Shown here piece by piece: positions 31,353-44,508 of a stretch of DNA of 64,000 nt. The DNA comes from Flammulina velutipes. Its lineage: Eukaryota; Basidiomycota; Agaricomycetes; Agaricales; Physalacriaceae. Each line of letters begins with the position of its first letter. The stretch's first letter is position 1. The stretch is taken from positions 1,550,001-1,614,000 of the forward strand of contig CM022376.1 in NCBI GenBank assembly GCA_011800155.1. Reading direction: 5' to 3'. The notes beneath the pieces are model-generated. The model did not search any database and had not been told where the DNA came from. It saw nothing but the letters and a program-made list of their open reading frames with translations. The translations under genes were made by a program, and so were the position numbers.

Positions 31353-32201
31353 TTATAATGATTGCGGATCGCACTTGATTTCGGAATCCATCTTCGACAG
31401 CGAATTCACGAGTCCCTCTCCCCGCAATAGATACATCACAAATGAACGGTTCTCCTCTTTTATCATTCGCACAATGTATTCCAGGGCAGGAATGTATCCG
31501 TCTCCCCATGGTCTCTTTCCCTCGCGCCACACTAGGTCATCGTACGGCTCGTCATCCTCCAACGTGTCAAGATACTCCCACTCGTTTGGGTATTCACAGA
31601 ACGCGCTGTCCCGCATTTGGGACAGCCAATCAAAGTACGGTTGATGGGCGCCTTCCTCGTGAGCAGGCGGTTCGGAATGGGAGTCGATAATGGAGTCAAT
31701 GAAAGCCACTTCGGTAGGAAAGAGAATGGCGGCGAGGGAGGGGTCAGGTGGATTGTGATTGGTCAAGGTCCTCGATGGGTCGTCCAGGTCGAAGTGAAAG
31801 GTAGACGAGGGGTGTAAAAGGATCCGTGCGGCGCCGTCGTATTCGGGATCGGGATGGGAGAGCAGGACAGTGGCGGAATTGCCGTCAGGTAAGGTAGTAG
31901 ATGGTCTGAAGGCCAGAATCTGCTCGCCCAACTGGGGGAAGGGAGGGTTATTGAATATGTTGTATCCGTGCTGCTGGGAGATGATGCGTGCTGCAAGGCC
32001 GACTGAGCTCTTGGGAACAAGAATGTGTTGAGAAATCGGCCGGAAGAATCCATGATATACAGGAGCGTGGTGAACGATGGTCATTGCATCGGTGCCATGA
32101 ACCACAAACTTGATTTTAGCCTCGAGCAGAGAAGATAGATGTTTAAGTCGAGCGTATTGCCCAGCCCGGTTGAGAGCACTCGCGCGAAATATCTGTGGCA
32201 T
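31353..32201 (-). CDS. Uncharacterised family (FVVHG / HPDPEY), copy 3
   Basis: Single exon of about 282 residues from ATG 32,201. It is the intact parent-like member of the relic at 16.5 kb (MPQIFRASALNRAGQYARLK, LEAKIKFVVHGTDAMTIVHH). It shares with copy 1 QQHGYNIFNNPPFP, DGNSATVLLSHPDPEYDGAA, FHFDLDDPSRTL, FPTEVAFIDS, EYPNEWEYLD, WREGKRPWGDGYIP and EYIVRMIKEENRS. The last about 30 residues differ from copy 1. A longer open frame extends to 32,303, but similarity to the relic begins at MPQIF, so I chose that start. No recognised domain. Confidence 0.75.
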   Translation of the reverse strand: MPQIFRASALNRAGQYARLKHLSSLLEAKIKFVVHGTDAMTIVHHAPVYHGFFRPISQHILVPKSSVGLAARIISQQHGYNIFNNPPFPQLGEQILAFRPSTTLPDGNSATVLLSHPDPEYDGAARILLHPSSTFHFDLDDPSRTLTNHNPPDPSLAAILFPTEVAFIDSIIDSHSEPPAHEEGAHQPYFDWLSQMRDSAFCEYPNEWEYLDTLEDDEPYDDLVWREGKRPWGDGYIPALEYIVRMIKEENRSFVMYLLRGEGLVNSLSKMDSEIKCDPQSL

Positions 32202-32581
32202 GGTGGTAAGGAGATATAAATGCAGACGTTGCTTACATAACAGATGTATTCTCGATCGTCGTCTTTCGCCACCTTTGACCAGTAAGCATTGAATAAGGAC
32301 CAAGAACGGGCGTCAAATTTTGGCTCTCTCGCAGTCACAAACATCCTCATGCTATTATATTACTCCTTCTGATATCCTTTGTCTTGCACATTGGTTTCTG
32401 TGGCGCCGCCACGCTCCGCCTTACAGATCGCCACTTCGTCGCTGTCACTGAGTCGATGTATTGCGACTTCTCTTTCCAGCACGCGTTCTGAGAGTAGTAG
32501 TACTTCGATGACATCGACAACTAAAGAAACACTGCACCGACGAAATTTCGCGCCTTCAACTCAGACCTTCATCTTTTGGAT

Positions 32582-33044
32582 ATGACAGTGAGCATACAGC
32601 TGCGCGCTTGCGCCCAGCTAATTTCATATGTGCTCAATCCCGCGTCTATCCAATATCCTATCAGTGGCGGCTGGACCTTGACCTGCTATCTTCCAGGCCG
32701 CGAGACTTGGGTACGTTCAATTGTGACGCATATATCACGTATGGCCCACTTACCTGTCTTTCGTCCAGGAAGTCGACCTAGACATAGAGGCATCCTTCGA
32801 AGATCTCAAAGAAGCCACCAACGACACGAATATCAGGCTCCGTCACCACAAAAATCCCGAACGCTGCTACCTACGCTCAGTTGAAAACTCGAAAGCCGAC
32901 ATCAGCCTCATCAATATACAGAACGTAGGAAGGGTCCTCGAAGCGTTGGAGAGACTGGCGGCTAAGACTCTCGACAAACCGAGCGGCAAGGACTTTGGCG
33001 GACGCACAGTAGATGCCCTGAAGGCCGTCGGGTTGAAGTACTAG
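32582..33044 (+). CDS. Small spliced protein, unknown
   Basis: Two exons by splice signals: MTVSIQLRACAQLISYVLNP ... GGWTLTCYLPGRETW, a GTACGT donor and TCCAG acceptor, then EVDLDIEASFEDLKEATNDT ... RVLEALERLAAKTLDKPSGK ... ALKAVGLKY and TAG. The total is about 135 residues; the second exon looks alpha-helical and amphipathic. The first exon may begin further upstream, since the codons before the ATG (FRAFNSDLHLLD) are also open. No family recognised. Confidence 0.5.
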
Positions 33045-34067
33045 ATTTCGAATTTGAGTTGAATCATGAGCACTTGAGCATCCGCTCGCAACACTGCATA
33101 GCCCCAAGTCTGCGCATTCAGAAAGTGTGTCCCGGTCCATTGACACGAACATCACTGGAGATTGATCAAACTGTGAAATATGCCAGATCTCTGGATCTTT
33201 GACCACGTTTCCACGATACCTCCCCGCGCTGGACCTGTGCGTACACTTGTGGCGCGCATAGGAATTATTTGGAAATAGCGTCTCGTCTGGCCCTTATACA
33301 GGCAATCCCAAACATCTTAATAATCCTGCTGTCTGAACTGTAACGTAATAATTAAGACATGTATGTCAAGTGTGAGAATTAGTGAGCGTATGAGTGCGGA
33401 CATTATTTGCAGTGGGAGCAGCAGCGCTACTAGTGCCAGAATTGTATAGTCCGTAGGTTAGCGTAAGTCAATCAGAGATTTTGAAAAGAATGTTGTTCAT
33501 GAAACATTCGGCTCTTACCTGCGGGAACAAAAAGCGTACTGGAGGAAGACAGGCTGAGTAATGTAGGGACATGGAAGACATTCCAGCGGACTCCAGTTCA
33601 GCAATTAGAGATATTCAAGACTGGTAGACAAGGCAGCAGGAAGAAAGAGCTGTTCGGGTTGCATGGAGAAAGTCAATGATTAGAAGGCTATCGCGTATGG
33701 GTAAGAAGACGGTGGTCGTTGTTGAACTTCAAGTTCTAAATTCGATCGCAATTGATGATCGCAGCGTCACATGAAATAGCACGTGTACAGAGTTTCGTAT
33801 TGCATAAATGATAACGCTGACAGTCGCCTCAAACACTCAGTGCGTTCAGATTCTAGCAGATGTATACAACAAGCTTGTTTGACTGTAAGTTCGTAGCCAT
33901 TGGTATCAACACTAATCCTTTGTGATGGATTGTATGGTAAACTGTACAACGGAAAGGCCCGTGATCCCACGGGCTATCATGCTAGTCAGCCAGATGGCCT
34001 TTGAATGTTTAACTTGTGCCTAACCATCAATATACAAGTTTTGAACAAAGTACTCGAGGAAACAAGA
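33045..34067. other. Intergenic with a dispersed repeat
   Basis: No gene supported. It contains the second copy of the about 75-bp repeat at 33,685-33,762. Confidence 0.4.
33685..33762 (+). repeat. Dispersed ~75-bp repeat, second copy
   Basis: It matches the reverse complement of 16,841-16,912 apart from a 6-base AAGTTC duplication and a few substitutions. At 16.8 kb this sequence is the 5' flank of the truncated FVVHG-family relic, so this copy may be the leftover 5' flank of another lost member. Confidence 0.75.
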
Positions 34068-36694
34068 TCACTCTGACTCCAGTATCTCATGTTCTCCTTT
34101 TCTCGCCTGTAAGAGATATCATTAGCATCGACGAGAAACCAACCCAACAGAAACCCCACCTTTTCAATAAGTTGCTGTCTCTTCTCCCTCGCCTTGCGCT
34201 GCACCTTCACATACCGCGCTAATGGCGACTCCTCCACCTTGCTCTGCAAATCTTTCTCCCATGAAGCAACATTGTCCTTCTGTGACGGCGCGATCTTCAA
34301 CGTCTTCCTCCGATTTTCCACCCACTTCGCACTCTCCTCGATACGCTCAATCAGCGTCTTCAGCAAGGCGAGGTCCTTCCCAGCAGTAGAGCCAGTTTTA
34401 GCATTCTTGACGCTACGCTTCAGGACGACGGTCACTGGCACGATGATCTCCGGGAACGCAATCCGACCTTGGACCGCCGTACTGGAGAGCCATTCTGCGA
34501 GAAGGAACGCAGCTTCATCAATCAGACCTTCTGCGTACACGCGGGTTTTGAGGTACTGCTGGGGAGCCCGTATTTGCACCTCGAGATCCAATGGGCGCAG
34601 GGTGCTTGGTTTGAGGGACGAGATGGATAGGGTGGATGTAAGCACGGGGAGGATGTACGGAGATAGCGGGATGTAGACTTGGGTGTGGCGTATGAGATGA
34701 AGAAGGGAGCGGATGATATGCAGATGGAAAGGGTAGGATCGGCTACTTGAGATGAGTCTAGGGAGGGAAACGGGAGTTAGTAAACCAAGGTTGGTTGCAA
34801 GAGTTACGAATGCACTAACTTAATAGCACCCAGACTAATCTGGACCAGCGGGTAAATCAGCGGTTTAAGCTCGCTCGTTTGGTGACCATTTTGAGCCTCT
34901 GTCTCAGAGTCACATGCTCGGGCCAGGACGAGACACCAAAAGTCTATTGAGTGGACATATTGCCAGTTGTAAACCTGCTTGTACGCTTCCTGCATCACGA
35001 AATTCAGTCTCGCTCTAAGAAACATGCAGGGAAACTGACCTTGGTCTTTATCTTCATGCTGTTTCTGAGATGGATTGCCAATTGGCGAACATAGCCGAAG
35101 GCGAGTTGATACGACGCAGCGTGGTCGAGGCTGAATATCTCGGATGCTGAGTTCTTCATCATGTTGATCGCAGGCAAGGTGTACGCGCTCGTTGATTTCG
35201 AAGACCGCACGAGTGTCAGATATGTTCCCTGGTAGGGGTGTGAGTCTCACAAAGCATAGGACGAATGGAGTATGTTACCTTGAGGACGTTGTCCAAAATG
35301 GAAGAGTCCGTTGCAGACGCAAGCTTGCGAATGGCCAAGAAGGAAGCTATCCGGGTGCTGTCGTCACTACTTGATGACCAGAGCTCGAGACATTTCTGGG
35401 CATGATCAGAATACAGATGACCCGAGGATATGGCTGGGACATACCTTGAGATAGACCTTGACTGATTTTCTGCTGCTGGTCACATACGGAATGATTTTCG
35501 CGCTCTCTGTTACTGCAAGTTGCATCATTTCATGGTCTGTTATTTGCTCAATAAGGTGGATAGTGTTGTGGAAGTAGGAGAGGATCAATCGTTGGAGGGT
35601 CTTGAGTTTTTGTGTTTGTGCTGGCGCTTTGCTGGGTCGGGATCAGAAAAACAGCAAGACACAGTGAGGGAGGCGACGTACAATTTACCGTTGGGTAATT
35701 TTTTGTATGGGACATGGTGTTCCAGCACAATAGGAGTGTACATGAGGGTTGTCGATATTAATTTGTTATATACTATGAGGACGTCAGAGAACGAAGATAT
35801 AGACGTGTCGGAATCATACCTGAAGAGCTTTCTATACTCCACGCGAGTACCTGGTCATCTTCGTTCATGTAAACGGCAGATCGGAAGGCAATAAGTAGTT
35901 TTCTGAGCGCGCGCAGTGAGCGGTGCTAGATGATTCCTGTTAGGACAAAGGACAGTGGTCAAAGCTTGTTCATACCTCGAGCAGTGCTTTTTGCCACTTT
36001 CTTATAATGTCATTGGTAAGGGGGCGGCGCTTCTGGGTCTCCGGGGAGGCGTCAACATCGTCGTCCTCGTCGTCCTCATCCATGGCATTTTGGGCCTCGA
36101 AATCGAGTAGCTCCTTGTCGTTTTCTTGTAGATACTTGTAGAATTCGGGATCTGTTTCTGCAAGTTTCGCGAGCTCTTGCAGATGGTTCTTGCCCTCGTC
36201 TGGGGTGGGTCAGACATAGGGTGAAATTGGGTTGAACAGGACTCACCGTCTTCGAGATCGTCAACCTCGGCGAAGGATTCATCGCCGTCTGCGGCGTCCT
36301 CGTCGTCGGCATCATCCATGTCCTATGTGAAGAGTGTTAGGACGCGCACCTGGCACTGTACTGGGACTCACACTATCCGCATCGTCTTGTTCTTCATCGT
36401 GGTCACTGTCGTCCATGAATCCAGCACCAAGGAAATCATCGACGGTCATCCTGGATCTGCTTATTAGGTGGAAATACTTGTGAGATGTCGATAAACGTAC
36501 CCTTTCTTTTTGGATGGCTGTTCCACCTCCTCCTCGTCCTCCTCTGGTGCATCATCCTGCTTCTGCTGGGGCTTTGCTGTTTTCCTGCCTTGGATTCGTT
36601 TGCGGACTTGCTGGTGCTTTTTGCGCGCGTCGATAGTTTTCTTGAGTTGGCCGCTCGATGCAAACTTTTTTGTTGCTTTGGATGCTTTGCCCAT
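34068..36694 (-). CDS. NOC2: Ribosome biogenesis protein NOC2
   Basis: Multi-exon minus-strand gene. The N-terminus is very basic ([37 protein letters not shown]), then [20 protein letters not shown], an acidic tract and [20 protein letters not shown]. Later exons carry the family core: [40 protein letters not shown] and [18 protein letters not shown]. Next come [36 protein letters not shown] and [21 protein letters not shown] final small exon gives [12 protein letters not shown] with TGA at 34,068-34,070. NOC2 pairs with NOC1 or NOC3 to move pre-60S subunits through the nucleolus and nucleoplasm. It is divergent with the nucleoporin gene, whose ATG is only about 125 bases away. Confidence 0.92.
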
Positions 36695-36818
36695 GGTGGT
36701 GTGCTAAAGTAAAGCTGAAATTCTTTTGATCGCGCACGTGGACTGACGTTATTGATTATTTTAGCATTTTGTGAAAATAAGTACTTACGCGCCTTGAACG
36801 CGTTCATCGTGGTTGGCG
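36695..36818. promoter_or_regulatory. Short bidirectional promoter NOC2 / NUP192
   Basis: Only 124 bases separate the two divergent ATGs. The stretch holds CACGTG-like GCACGTGGAC at about 36,735 and an AT-rich centre (TTATTGATTATTTTAGC). No TATA box is obvious. Confidence 0.6.
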
Positions 36819-39800
36819 ATGGAATCTCTTTCTTCTCTGCGCCACGACCTCCTCAGCGTCGTCAACGGCCATGACCTGCGCAATACCGAGCAGAATCTGC
36901 TCGAGGAGCTCATGCGAAACAAGGCCGCGTTGCTGAGCATCTTTGACTTTCCTCAACGAAATGCGGACGAGCAAAAAGAAATTGGATCGGGTGCGTTGTC
37001 TGTGTAGCGACTGTGCTCGTTATTGACTAGGATGCCGCAGGAAAGGTCACAATAAAAGGTCGACAGGTCGCCATAAACCAGGAATTTGGCATCCAAGTTA
37101 TGTTCGTTTCACAAGCGCTGAACTGCTCCGAGCGCCTTGTTGCGGGTCTTTTACTGGACGTCGTAGCCGAGAATCCAAACGCATCTGCACCCAGATATGT
37201 CGAGCTCGTTCTCCTCGAGTTCCACCGGCGCCGGCGCCTCCTCGCAGACTGCATACGCCTGCTTTTCGACGTGGTCAGCCAGGAAGAAAGAGGCGGGCCA
37301 TCCACCTTGTCGCGCATATTCACATTTGTTCGGGACGAACTCAATCTCGAATCCCAGACCCCTTCCCAGCCATCTATTATCTCCATAATGATCAGACAAC
37401 TAGATCTCCTCAGTCTCGGCGTGGACGCGACGGAGAATGCAAAAAGAGGCGCACAAACAAATACAGTGGCACCAAATGCGCAAGGTGTGTATTCAACCTA
37501 TCTTTGAATCTCGACCTCATAGTTTCCTTGAGGCCAAGGCCAGCTAGGCGTAGACATCCTCGGCGCACGCTTCGAGTCGCTCAAATACGAGAGGCGCCAA
37601 ATTGCCATAGCTCTGTACTTCGTCGGCCGGAAGGGGCTATTGCGCGGGAAGGATTTTCGCAATCTCATTGAATGGCTAGAAAAAAATGGAAACCACGCCA
37701 TGACCTACTACCTCTTCACGGCCGTCGTAGTCCAGCTCGACCTCGTCGATCCCCACTCACGCGAGAGTCAATGGCGAGACGCGTTGGCGAGCGAGTCTCA
37801 GAACGTATCTTTCATGAAAACGAAGATGGCCATCGGTAATTCGTGGAGCGACGACGGCCTGAAGGCAGCCATCCTGATGAGATGGACCTTGTTCTTGACC
37901 AACTATCGCCGTCGCACCCCAAATTTGGAGGCCGTAGATGGATTCATGTCGGCCCAGCTGGAGGCAAGCATATGGCAATCTGTCCAGAGCAACGCTTTCC
38001 TCTTCATGGCCACCGCCACTATCCACATGGAACGCAAGCAAGGAAGTTCCCGCCTTCCCGCCTTACTGGCCTCCGTCCCGCTAGAGAATTTGGAGAAGCG
38101 CGATATCCCTACGGAGGACTTCAAACCCGTTGTACTCGAGGCGTTTGCCGCTTTGGTGCAGAACCTACTCATCCTCGCGCCTTCTGAGCTACGGAAAATC
38201 AAACAACGGCAGGAAGACATCGTTTTGGCCAGTGCTCGTACTGGTCAACGGAATGCTGCCCCTCGTTTTCCTTCTGGCGCCCCAGGCCCTTCTTCCCCTC
38301 CACGCAATGACATCGCCATGCTCTACTCTCTCATTGGTGTATTATATTCCAGTCTTCCTGACGACTTCGCCCTACAATTCTGGGGATCTGTTCCTCGCCA
38401 TCCCTTGTCTTACAGCGAGGCAACTGAAGTGCAGGCAGGAAAACTGCCGGCTTTTCTGCAATGGTCTGTCTGGTCAGTGACGCCTCATGACTCGGCGGTA
38501 ATGACAGCTGTCTACGACATGCTGACAGGATTGGCGAAAGGACAGCAATGCAGCGAGTTGACCTACAACTTCATGGCGCGGGGAGGAGTCGAAGTTGTTC
38601 CCGATAGCACCCTGTCTTCGCCTTCTACAGGTGGCGCGGCGCTTTCTTGGGAAACGATATTTGGCAGGCTTGACAATTGGGCATCAAGTAGTGCGAGCAT
38701 GCGAGCTCCTGCCGCCAATTCTCTCGGCCAATCCTTCATGGGCGCACTCGCCACGCAATCGTCCCCCCATCAGGTCGTTCTCAATCCCAGAGATGTCATC
38801 ATGGCTGAATCCTTCCTCCATCTTCTTTCCACGGTCGTCAGCAACTCGGTCTCCGTCCGTGTCGCGATATCCTCCCATACTCAGTTCCGCGCTATCCCCA
38901 CACTCGTCGCTCTCATTCCTCTCAGTGTCCCTCTTGAGCTCAAGGGCGCTCTATTCGAAGCTCTAGCAGCCTTTTGTTTACCAGGTGCTGGGACTCCCGG
39001 GGCAGAAATATGCAAAGCCGTGTGGACACTATTGGAGCGCCATGAAGTCATCAATGTTCGTCCGGCATCTCAGCCAGGGTACCCGAATAGCATGCTGAAT
39101 GTGAAAGGAGTGGAGGTCGAGTTAGAGGAGATTGAGGCTGCTCATGGGTTATACCCAGCTACCATACCATTCTTGGAGCTGCTGACGACGCTTATCCATA
39201 CCACGAAGCGGGTGTCTCTGCGGGATCGACTGAGCGATCCGGGCACACTGAGCACGATACCGGAGACACTGGGGCAGCCTTATAGGCTTCCTGGCATTGG
39301 GCCATTCATCACGTTCGTTGTCGACAACGTCTTCTCCAAGATCCCGAACCGCGATTATCTTCGTCTTTCCGACCGCTGGAGGATGAACGACCTCGCGCTG
39401 TGCTTCATTGAACGGGCACTGGCGAGTTTCGATGTCGATTCGCTTTTGACGGCAGTGGAGGCAGGCCCGTTGAAAGGAGAGACACTTTTATCACTCTTGG
39501 TACACCCGGGCTACGAGATTCTGAAGAGGCTTCTCACATCATCGACGCTTCACCAGAGTATCGTTTCTTACATCGTGGAAGGCGTGGATGGGTTTGAGAA
39601 GGGTTTTGCGGACGAGGAACCTTTCTTCGCCAGTACCATTGTCAGGGTGTTGCGTATTGTGCAGCGGGTGCTGGATATACAAGATGTTTTCCTCGACGTT
39701 TTCATTCCCTTGTTATCCTCGTTCGACGGCGCGGCTTCTATTGGGCCCATCCATCCTCGTTCCTATTTCACAAGATTCGACCAGTCGCTCTCCTTCGGCC

Positions 39801-42800
39801 CTTCCTTCGTCCCCGCCATCGCCTCGTATGTCGCCTACCCCGCCCACTCTGAACTGGTCCTGCTTTCCGTCAAAATCATGACCATGCTCTCCTCCTCCAC
39901 TTCGCTATCCAGCATGGCGGTTCTCATCCAGCGAAGCGAAAACGCTCACCGAATAATGAATGGCTACATCAACATACTCCAGATCGAGGCGGATGACGAG
40001 GTTTTGGCTGCAGAGGCAGCGGCAGAACAATGTACTGGCGCTGGCGCACCTGATGTCAACCCCACGATAGACTTAAACCAGGCTACTCGACTCGCCGTTC
40101 TTGACTTGCTCATTCAGAGTACGGAGGCGAACGGGTCCTATCAGAGCTTTGCACGGTGGTTACTCTTTGGCAGTGTCAAGCGGAACCAGCAAATAGAGGA
40201 CCCACATGCATTAGGTGGCCAGCAGACATGTGTACACGTCATCATCGACTTACTGAATGTTGGTGTACCGAGGCTGAAGGGGAAGGGCAAAGAGCGGGAA
40301 GAATCTCGGGGTTCGCCTCTGTTCTTGTCACTGCCTGCACTGGCAGAGCGGTGCTACCATATCATCCACTCTCTGTGTCTGGATCCTTCGACATCCGAGT
40401 TCACTATGCGGTATTTGCGCACTCGGGAAGATTTTATCGCCCGTCATCTCGCCGCCATCCCAATCCAAGGCCCGCGCATAGAGGTCGAGCCATACATCGA
40501 GGTTGCATATCCCGATGGATCCCGGCTCATCACCACCGTCTCTGCGTTCAGTTCATTCCTTAGGTCCCGGTCCTGGATCTTCGACCTTGTTGCACTGGAG
40601 CTGCAAGTTCTCATGCAGAAGAACCAGCACAAGGGTCTGGACGAGCTCCTCTCCATTCTCTTTAGCACGCAGCCTATATACGATGCAGATCCCGAGTGGG
40701 CGGACGGCATATTCGATACCTTCCGCGAAGTGGGCCAGTCCAACATGCGAATTATCGAGTTGCTTCATTCGTTGGCTTTCGACTGGACGGACAATCTTGT
40801 TGTCGAGCCGATGCAGTTGACCTTCCTTGCTGACCTACCTCTACACTCATGCACACGGAAGGATATCTCGGGATGCGAAGTTATCGACAGAAATGCGTTG
40901 TTGACTTTGCTGACGACGGCACGAAGAAGTCTTTTGTCGCAGAATAGGGTGACGACTGCAGTACACGTAGATCAGGTTGCAGCAGAGTCGCAATACGTCC
41001 TAGAGAGTTGTGCGGTGGAGAATCATAGGCGAGAGGTTGTATATGCTGCTGCGGTTGGTTACGAAGCATGGCGTCGGATGCTGGATATGTCGCTTATTCG
41101 CTGCTTCCATCGCCTTCCTCACGATTTGAGGGAGAACCTTCTCTTCGACTTGCTACATGTCCTTCCCAATATCCTCCACTCGTCGGAGGTCGAAGATTCG
41201 ACGGCTGTGCTGCTCGCGGAGGCTATCCTGTCTTGCATAACCAAACTACGAGAAGACCGACAGGAACAGATTCGACTAGCCTCGGTCTCAGGCGATCCAG
41301 AAAGCAACGCTTTACCTGCCGAGCGCCTGTACGGGATCTTGAAGAGTGTATTGGAGTGTATCATGGATAGCAGCCGTCTGGAGATGGTCCGCGGTAATCT
41401 GTACGCAGCAGTCGTCAACTACGTCAACCTCATTTCGCCCTCCTCAGCGCCCAACGCTCCTTTCTCTAGCGGGGCCTCCATTTCAGGTTCTACGTCGTTT
41501 TCCACTGGCGATGGATTCTTCGACGATCGACCATCGGCGACTTCGGCGCCGTCTTCTTCTGCTATTCAGGTGAATAGTCTGGCGTTGATGAAGGGAGGGT
41601 TGGAGCGTCTGGTCACTACCATTTCCCGGGATGCTATAGATGGCTCGGATGTGTGGAAGACGGTGGCGTTTTCTCTGCTGACGTCGCTCTGTCAACTATC
41701 GGCGGCGGAAAAGCAACACTTGATGTTGTCATACGTCGTTCGACATGGTATCCTGACGAACTTTGTCCATGGCATTGGAGAGTTGGATGCAGCACTACAG
41801 GCTGTTCTGAAGCCCGATCCTGGTATGTTAATCCTGTTTGTTTACGATGGTTTCTTCCTAAACATCCTATCAGATGACCTGAATGCTCTCTATGTCTACG
41901 AATCGAAGATGTCGCTATTCATTCGCATAGCACATTCCCGGACAGGTGCTGAGCGTTTACTGGATGCGAATATTTTCAGCATCCTTGGCCAATGTGATTA
42001 TCTTGATGCCAGACCGGAAGGTGACGAAGCGTTCATGGGTGAGCTCTGTTGTTGACCTCAATGTTTATCTTTAAACTAATGGATGCATAGATCAGGATTC
42101 TTTCTTGCCCTCGGCGGTTCAGCGATACCACCAATTACTTGTACCTGCGATAGAACTGGTGAACGCTGTCATAGCTACTCTGGGATCCAAACACTCTTCT
42201 GCAACGAACCAGGTTAGTACATAATACCGATCTAGGTGTTCAGTTTGCTCACGGAGATCCCTTTAGGCGCTTGATTTCCTGTCTAAACATGGTCCAACCT
42301 TCGTGATACTGCTCAAGGTCGAAGTGGACGACATGTCGCTGTCGCTGCTGGAAGAGATCCACCTCCTGGTGTCTCTGTGTACCAACATACTACCATCTGT
42401 ACCAAAAACTGAACTGGTGTGTCTATATGCCTCCTCATCCATATATCCTAGCTGAACACTGTTTAGGCCTCAACGGCCTCTGGATTCGGCGCTATACACG
42501 GGGCCATCCTGGCATTCTCCGCACGGTGTTTGCGAACAGGGCAATTGACTGATAACGTCATACCAGTAACAGACGCTGAGCTGGTCGACGCTGGTGTCGT
42601 TGCAGCAGGTCGGTTCTCCTCTCTCTCTCTCAAGGTGTTACATGGGTGACTGATCCCATCTCTAAGGATTTGCAGCTGAAAGCAAGTTCCGGATAACGGT
42701 GAAGCAGAAGGAACGTCTACTTCGGAAGGCATTCGCTGCTTATCTAGGCTCTGTGAGCGACTTTACTGGTGAATTTCCTCTTCCTAGTTGCCGAACGTTC

Positions 42801-43608
42801 TAATTATGATATCAAAGAACCGGAATTGAACGTGACGCTTTCTCCCTCAAGTTCAGCGCCTAGGGGCGAGCGAGGATCCCATTTCATCGGTACGATGATC
42901 TGCATGGACCTATCCACTCCAACTAATGTCTCGCGTAGCTGCTCTGCCGACCTTGGGAGATGCAATCCAAGGGTTGGACGACATGATCGATGATCTCGGG
43001 TACATGCTGAACCAGATGACTTTCATCTCGTCAGAGCTGTCCTCCCCAGAGCAGATATCGGTCGAGAACATCCACGACATCGTCCAACTCGATGCAGCCG
43101 TTCTTCAAGATATCGACATTTCCCAGAAGCGTACACTTGTGTGTCAAGAATATGAGCGGATCCAGAATGGATTACGGGCAGAAGCGAAGGTCATCATTCG
43201 TATGTCTTTCTTTGGTCTGTCTTGTATTTTCGGTCTGACAGTGGTGTGGTAGATACGACGGAGATGTTGATGTTGCTACTATGGCGGCATACGATGTACT
43301 ACTGCGATGGACATCAGGCGAGACCTGTAGAGGGGAAAAGCTATTCGATCCGGCTGGTATCGATGCCCGAGCCAGAGGCGTTCAAGCAAGAGGTGGGAAA
43401 ATCATTGAGACCGGTGTTGCAGCGCCTACGGGGACTGGTGCGTATCCTCGTCCTTCATCGGGTTTGGTTTGGGGAACTGATATAACTTCGGTAGGCACTT
43501 GGTGCTGAATGGCGGGATAACCAGGCGTATATTACGATCATGGATAGACGGTTAAGGGATACTGCGGGTCTTCATGCGCATGACGATGAAGATGAGATGG
43601 CATCGTGA
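36819..43608 (+). CDS. NUP192: Nucleoporin NUP192/NUP205
   Basis: Very large gene of about 2,080 residues; one exon alone covers 37,640 to beyond 41,820. It starts MESLSSLRHDLLSVVNGHDL and continues KVTIKGRQVAINQEFGIQVM, ALNCSERLVAGLLLDVV. Almost the whole length is alpha-helical solenoid. The late region is characteristic: LNALYVYESKMSLFIRIAHS, GAERLLDANIFSILGQCDYL, RPEGDEAF, then short exons with PSAVQRYHQLLVPAIELVNA and LSKHGPTFVILLK. The tail is an acidic AHDDEDEMAS with TGA at 43,606-43,608. NUP192 is a large adaptor of the nuclear pore inner ring, binding NIC96/NUP53 in other fungi. Length fits yeast (about 1,680) to human (about 2,010) orthologs. Exon borders after 41,820 were inferred from frame and splice sites. 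Confidence 0.85.
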
Positions 43609-44508
43609 GGATGGATATATCTATGTAATAATGGCAGGGAGTTCTTGAAGTAGGTAGCGATGTTACATATTTCCTCGTCTTCGCAACAAGCCGAAGGAGG
43701 AGGGTGGACTATTATGACAACCGTAGTATACCGGCAGAGATGATGTATTTTTTAGAGTCAAACATGAGCAGCAATAACCATGAAGCGGGAAAGCCTTTCG
43801 ACGATGCCCACATTGAATACCGAGCATACAAACAGGAACTCTTAGATCACCTTCTCTATGACGAATCCAGCATTGTTCGTATCGTGGTCGTTACGCAGGC
43901 TAGCTATTGCCAGGAGTTTGAACGCTGATTACCACTGAAGGTATACAAATCGTGCCCGTCCCATGGGTCCTTTGGTTGCTCTGAGTTCGTCTGTGCAGGT
44001 ATGGCACTTTCTCTCTTTGTTAATGCACCTGGTAAGCAACATACATACATTAGTGCGGCCATGAAACTCGGACTGACATTATTGTTGTGACGATATGGAA
44101 GTCCGCTGCGCTATCAAGGTCTACGAAAGATACGGGGCGATGAGAAATTCCCATGCCCTAGCTCTGGAAGCACAAAATCAATTCTTGAACAGATGTACTA
44201 GATGAGAAGATGAACGGAACATTGCATTCAATGCCATTCATGAATTTCTGTATCATTGTAAGGATATCTGTGTTCAGTTCAGTGTGATATCTTCGCTGTT
44301 ATAAGAGAGAACACATTCACCATATTATACAACTCCTTGAGTGATAGATTTCGTGATGCAGTCGGGATTCTCCAAAGTGTTCGAAATCCTCTTTGTAATC
44401 TTTCCTGGTCAAAGGCGCAGAACGATCTCTAGCAGGATTGGTGATCCAAATCGTATGCATTTCGGGCCATACCGCCAACGACAACATATGGGGGAGGCGT
44501 TTCTGTAT
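43609..44508. other. Intergenic between convergent genes
   Basis: A 74-codon plus-strand frame at 43,704-43,928 (MDYYDNRSIPAEMMYF ...) has no family match that I recognise. Otherwise nothing. Confidence 0.35.

Noticed and set aside
37027..42055. Minus-strand and alternate-frame ORFs inside NUP192
   Set aside because: They are shadows of a continuous helical coding frame with conserved splice joins.
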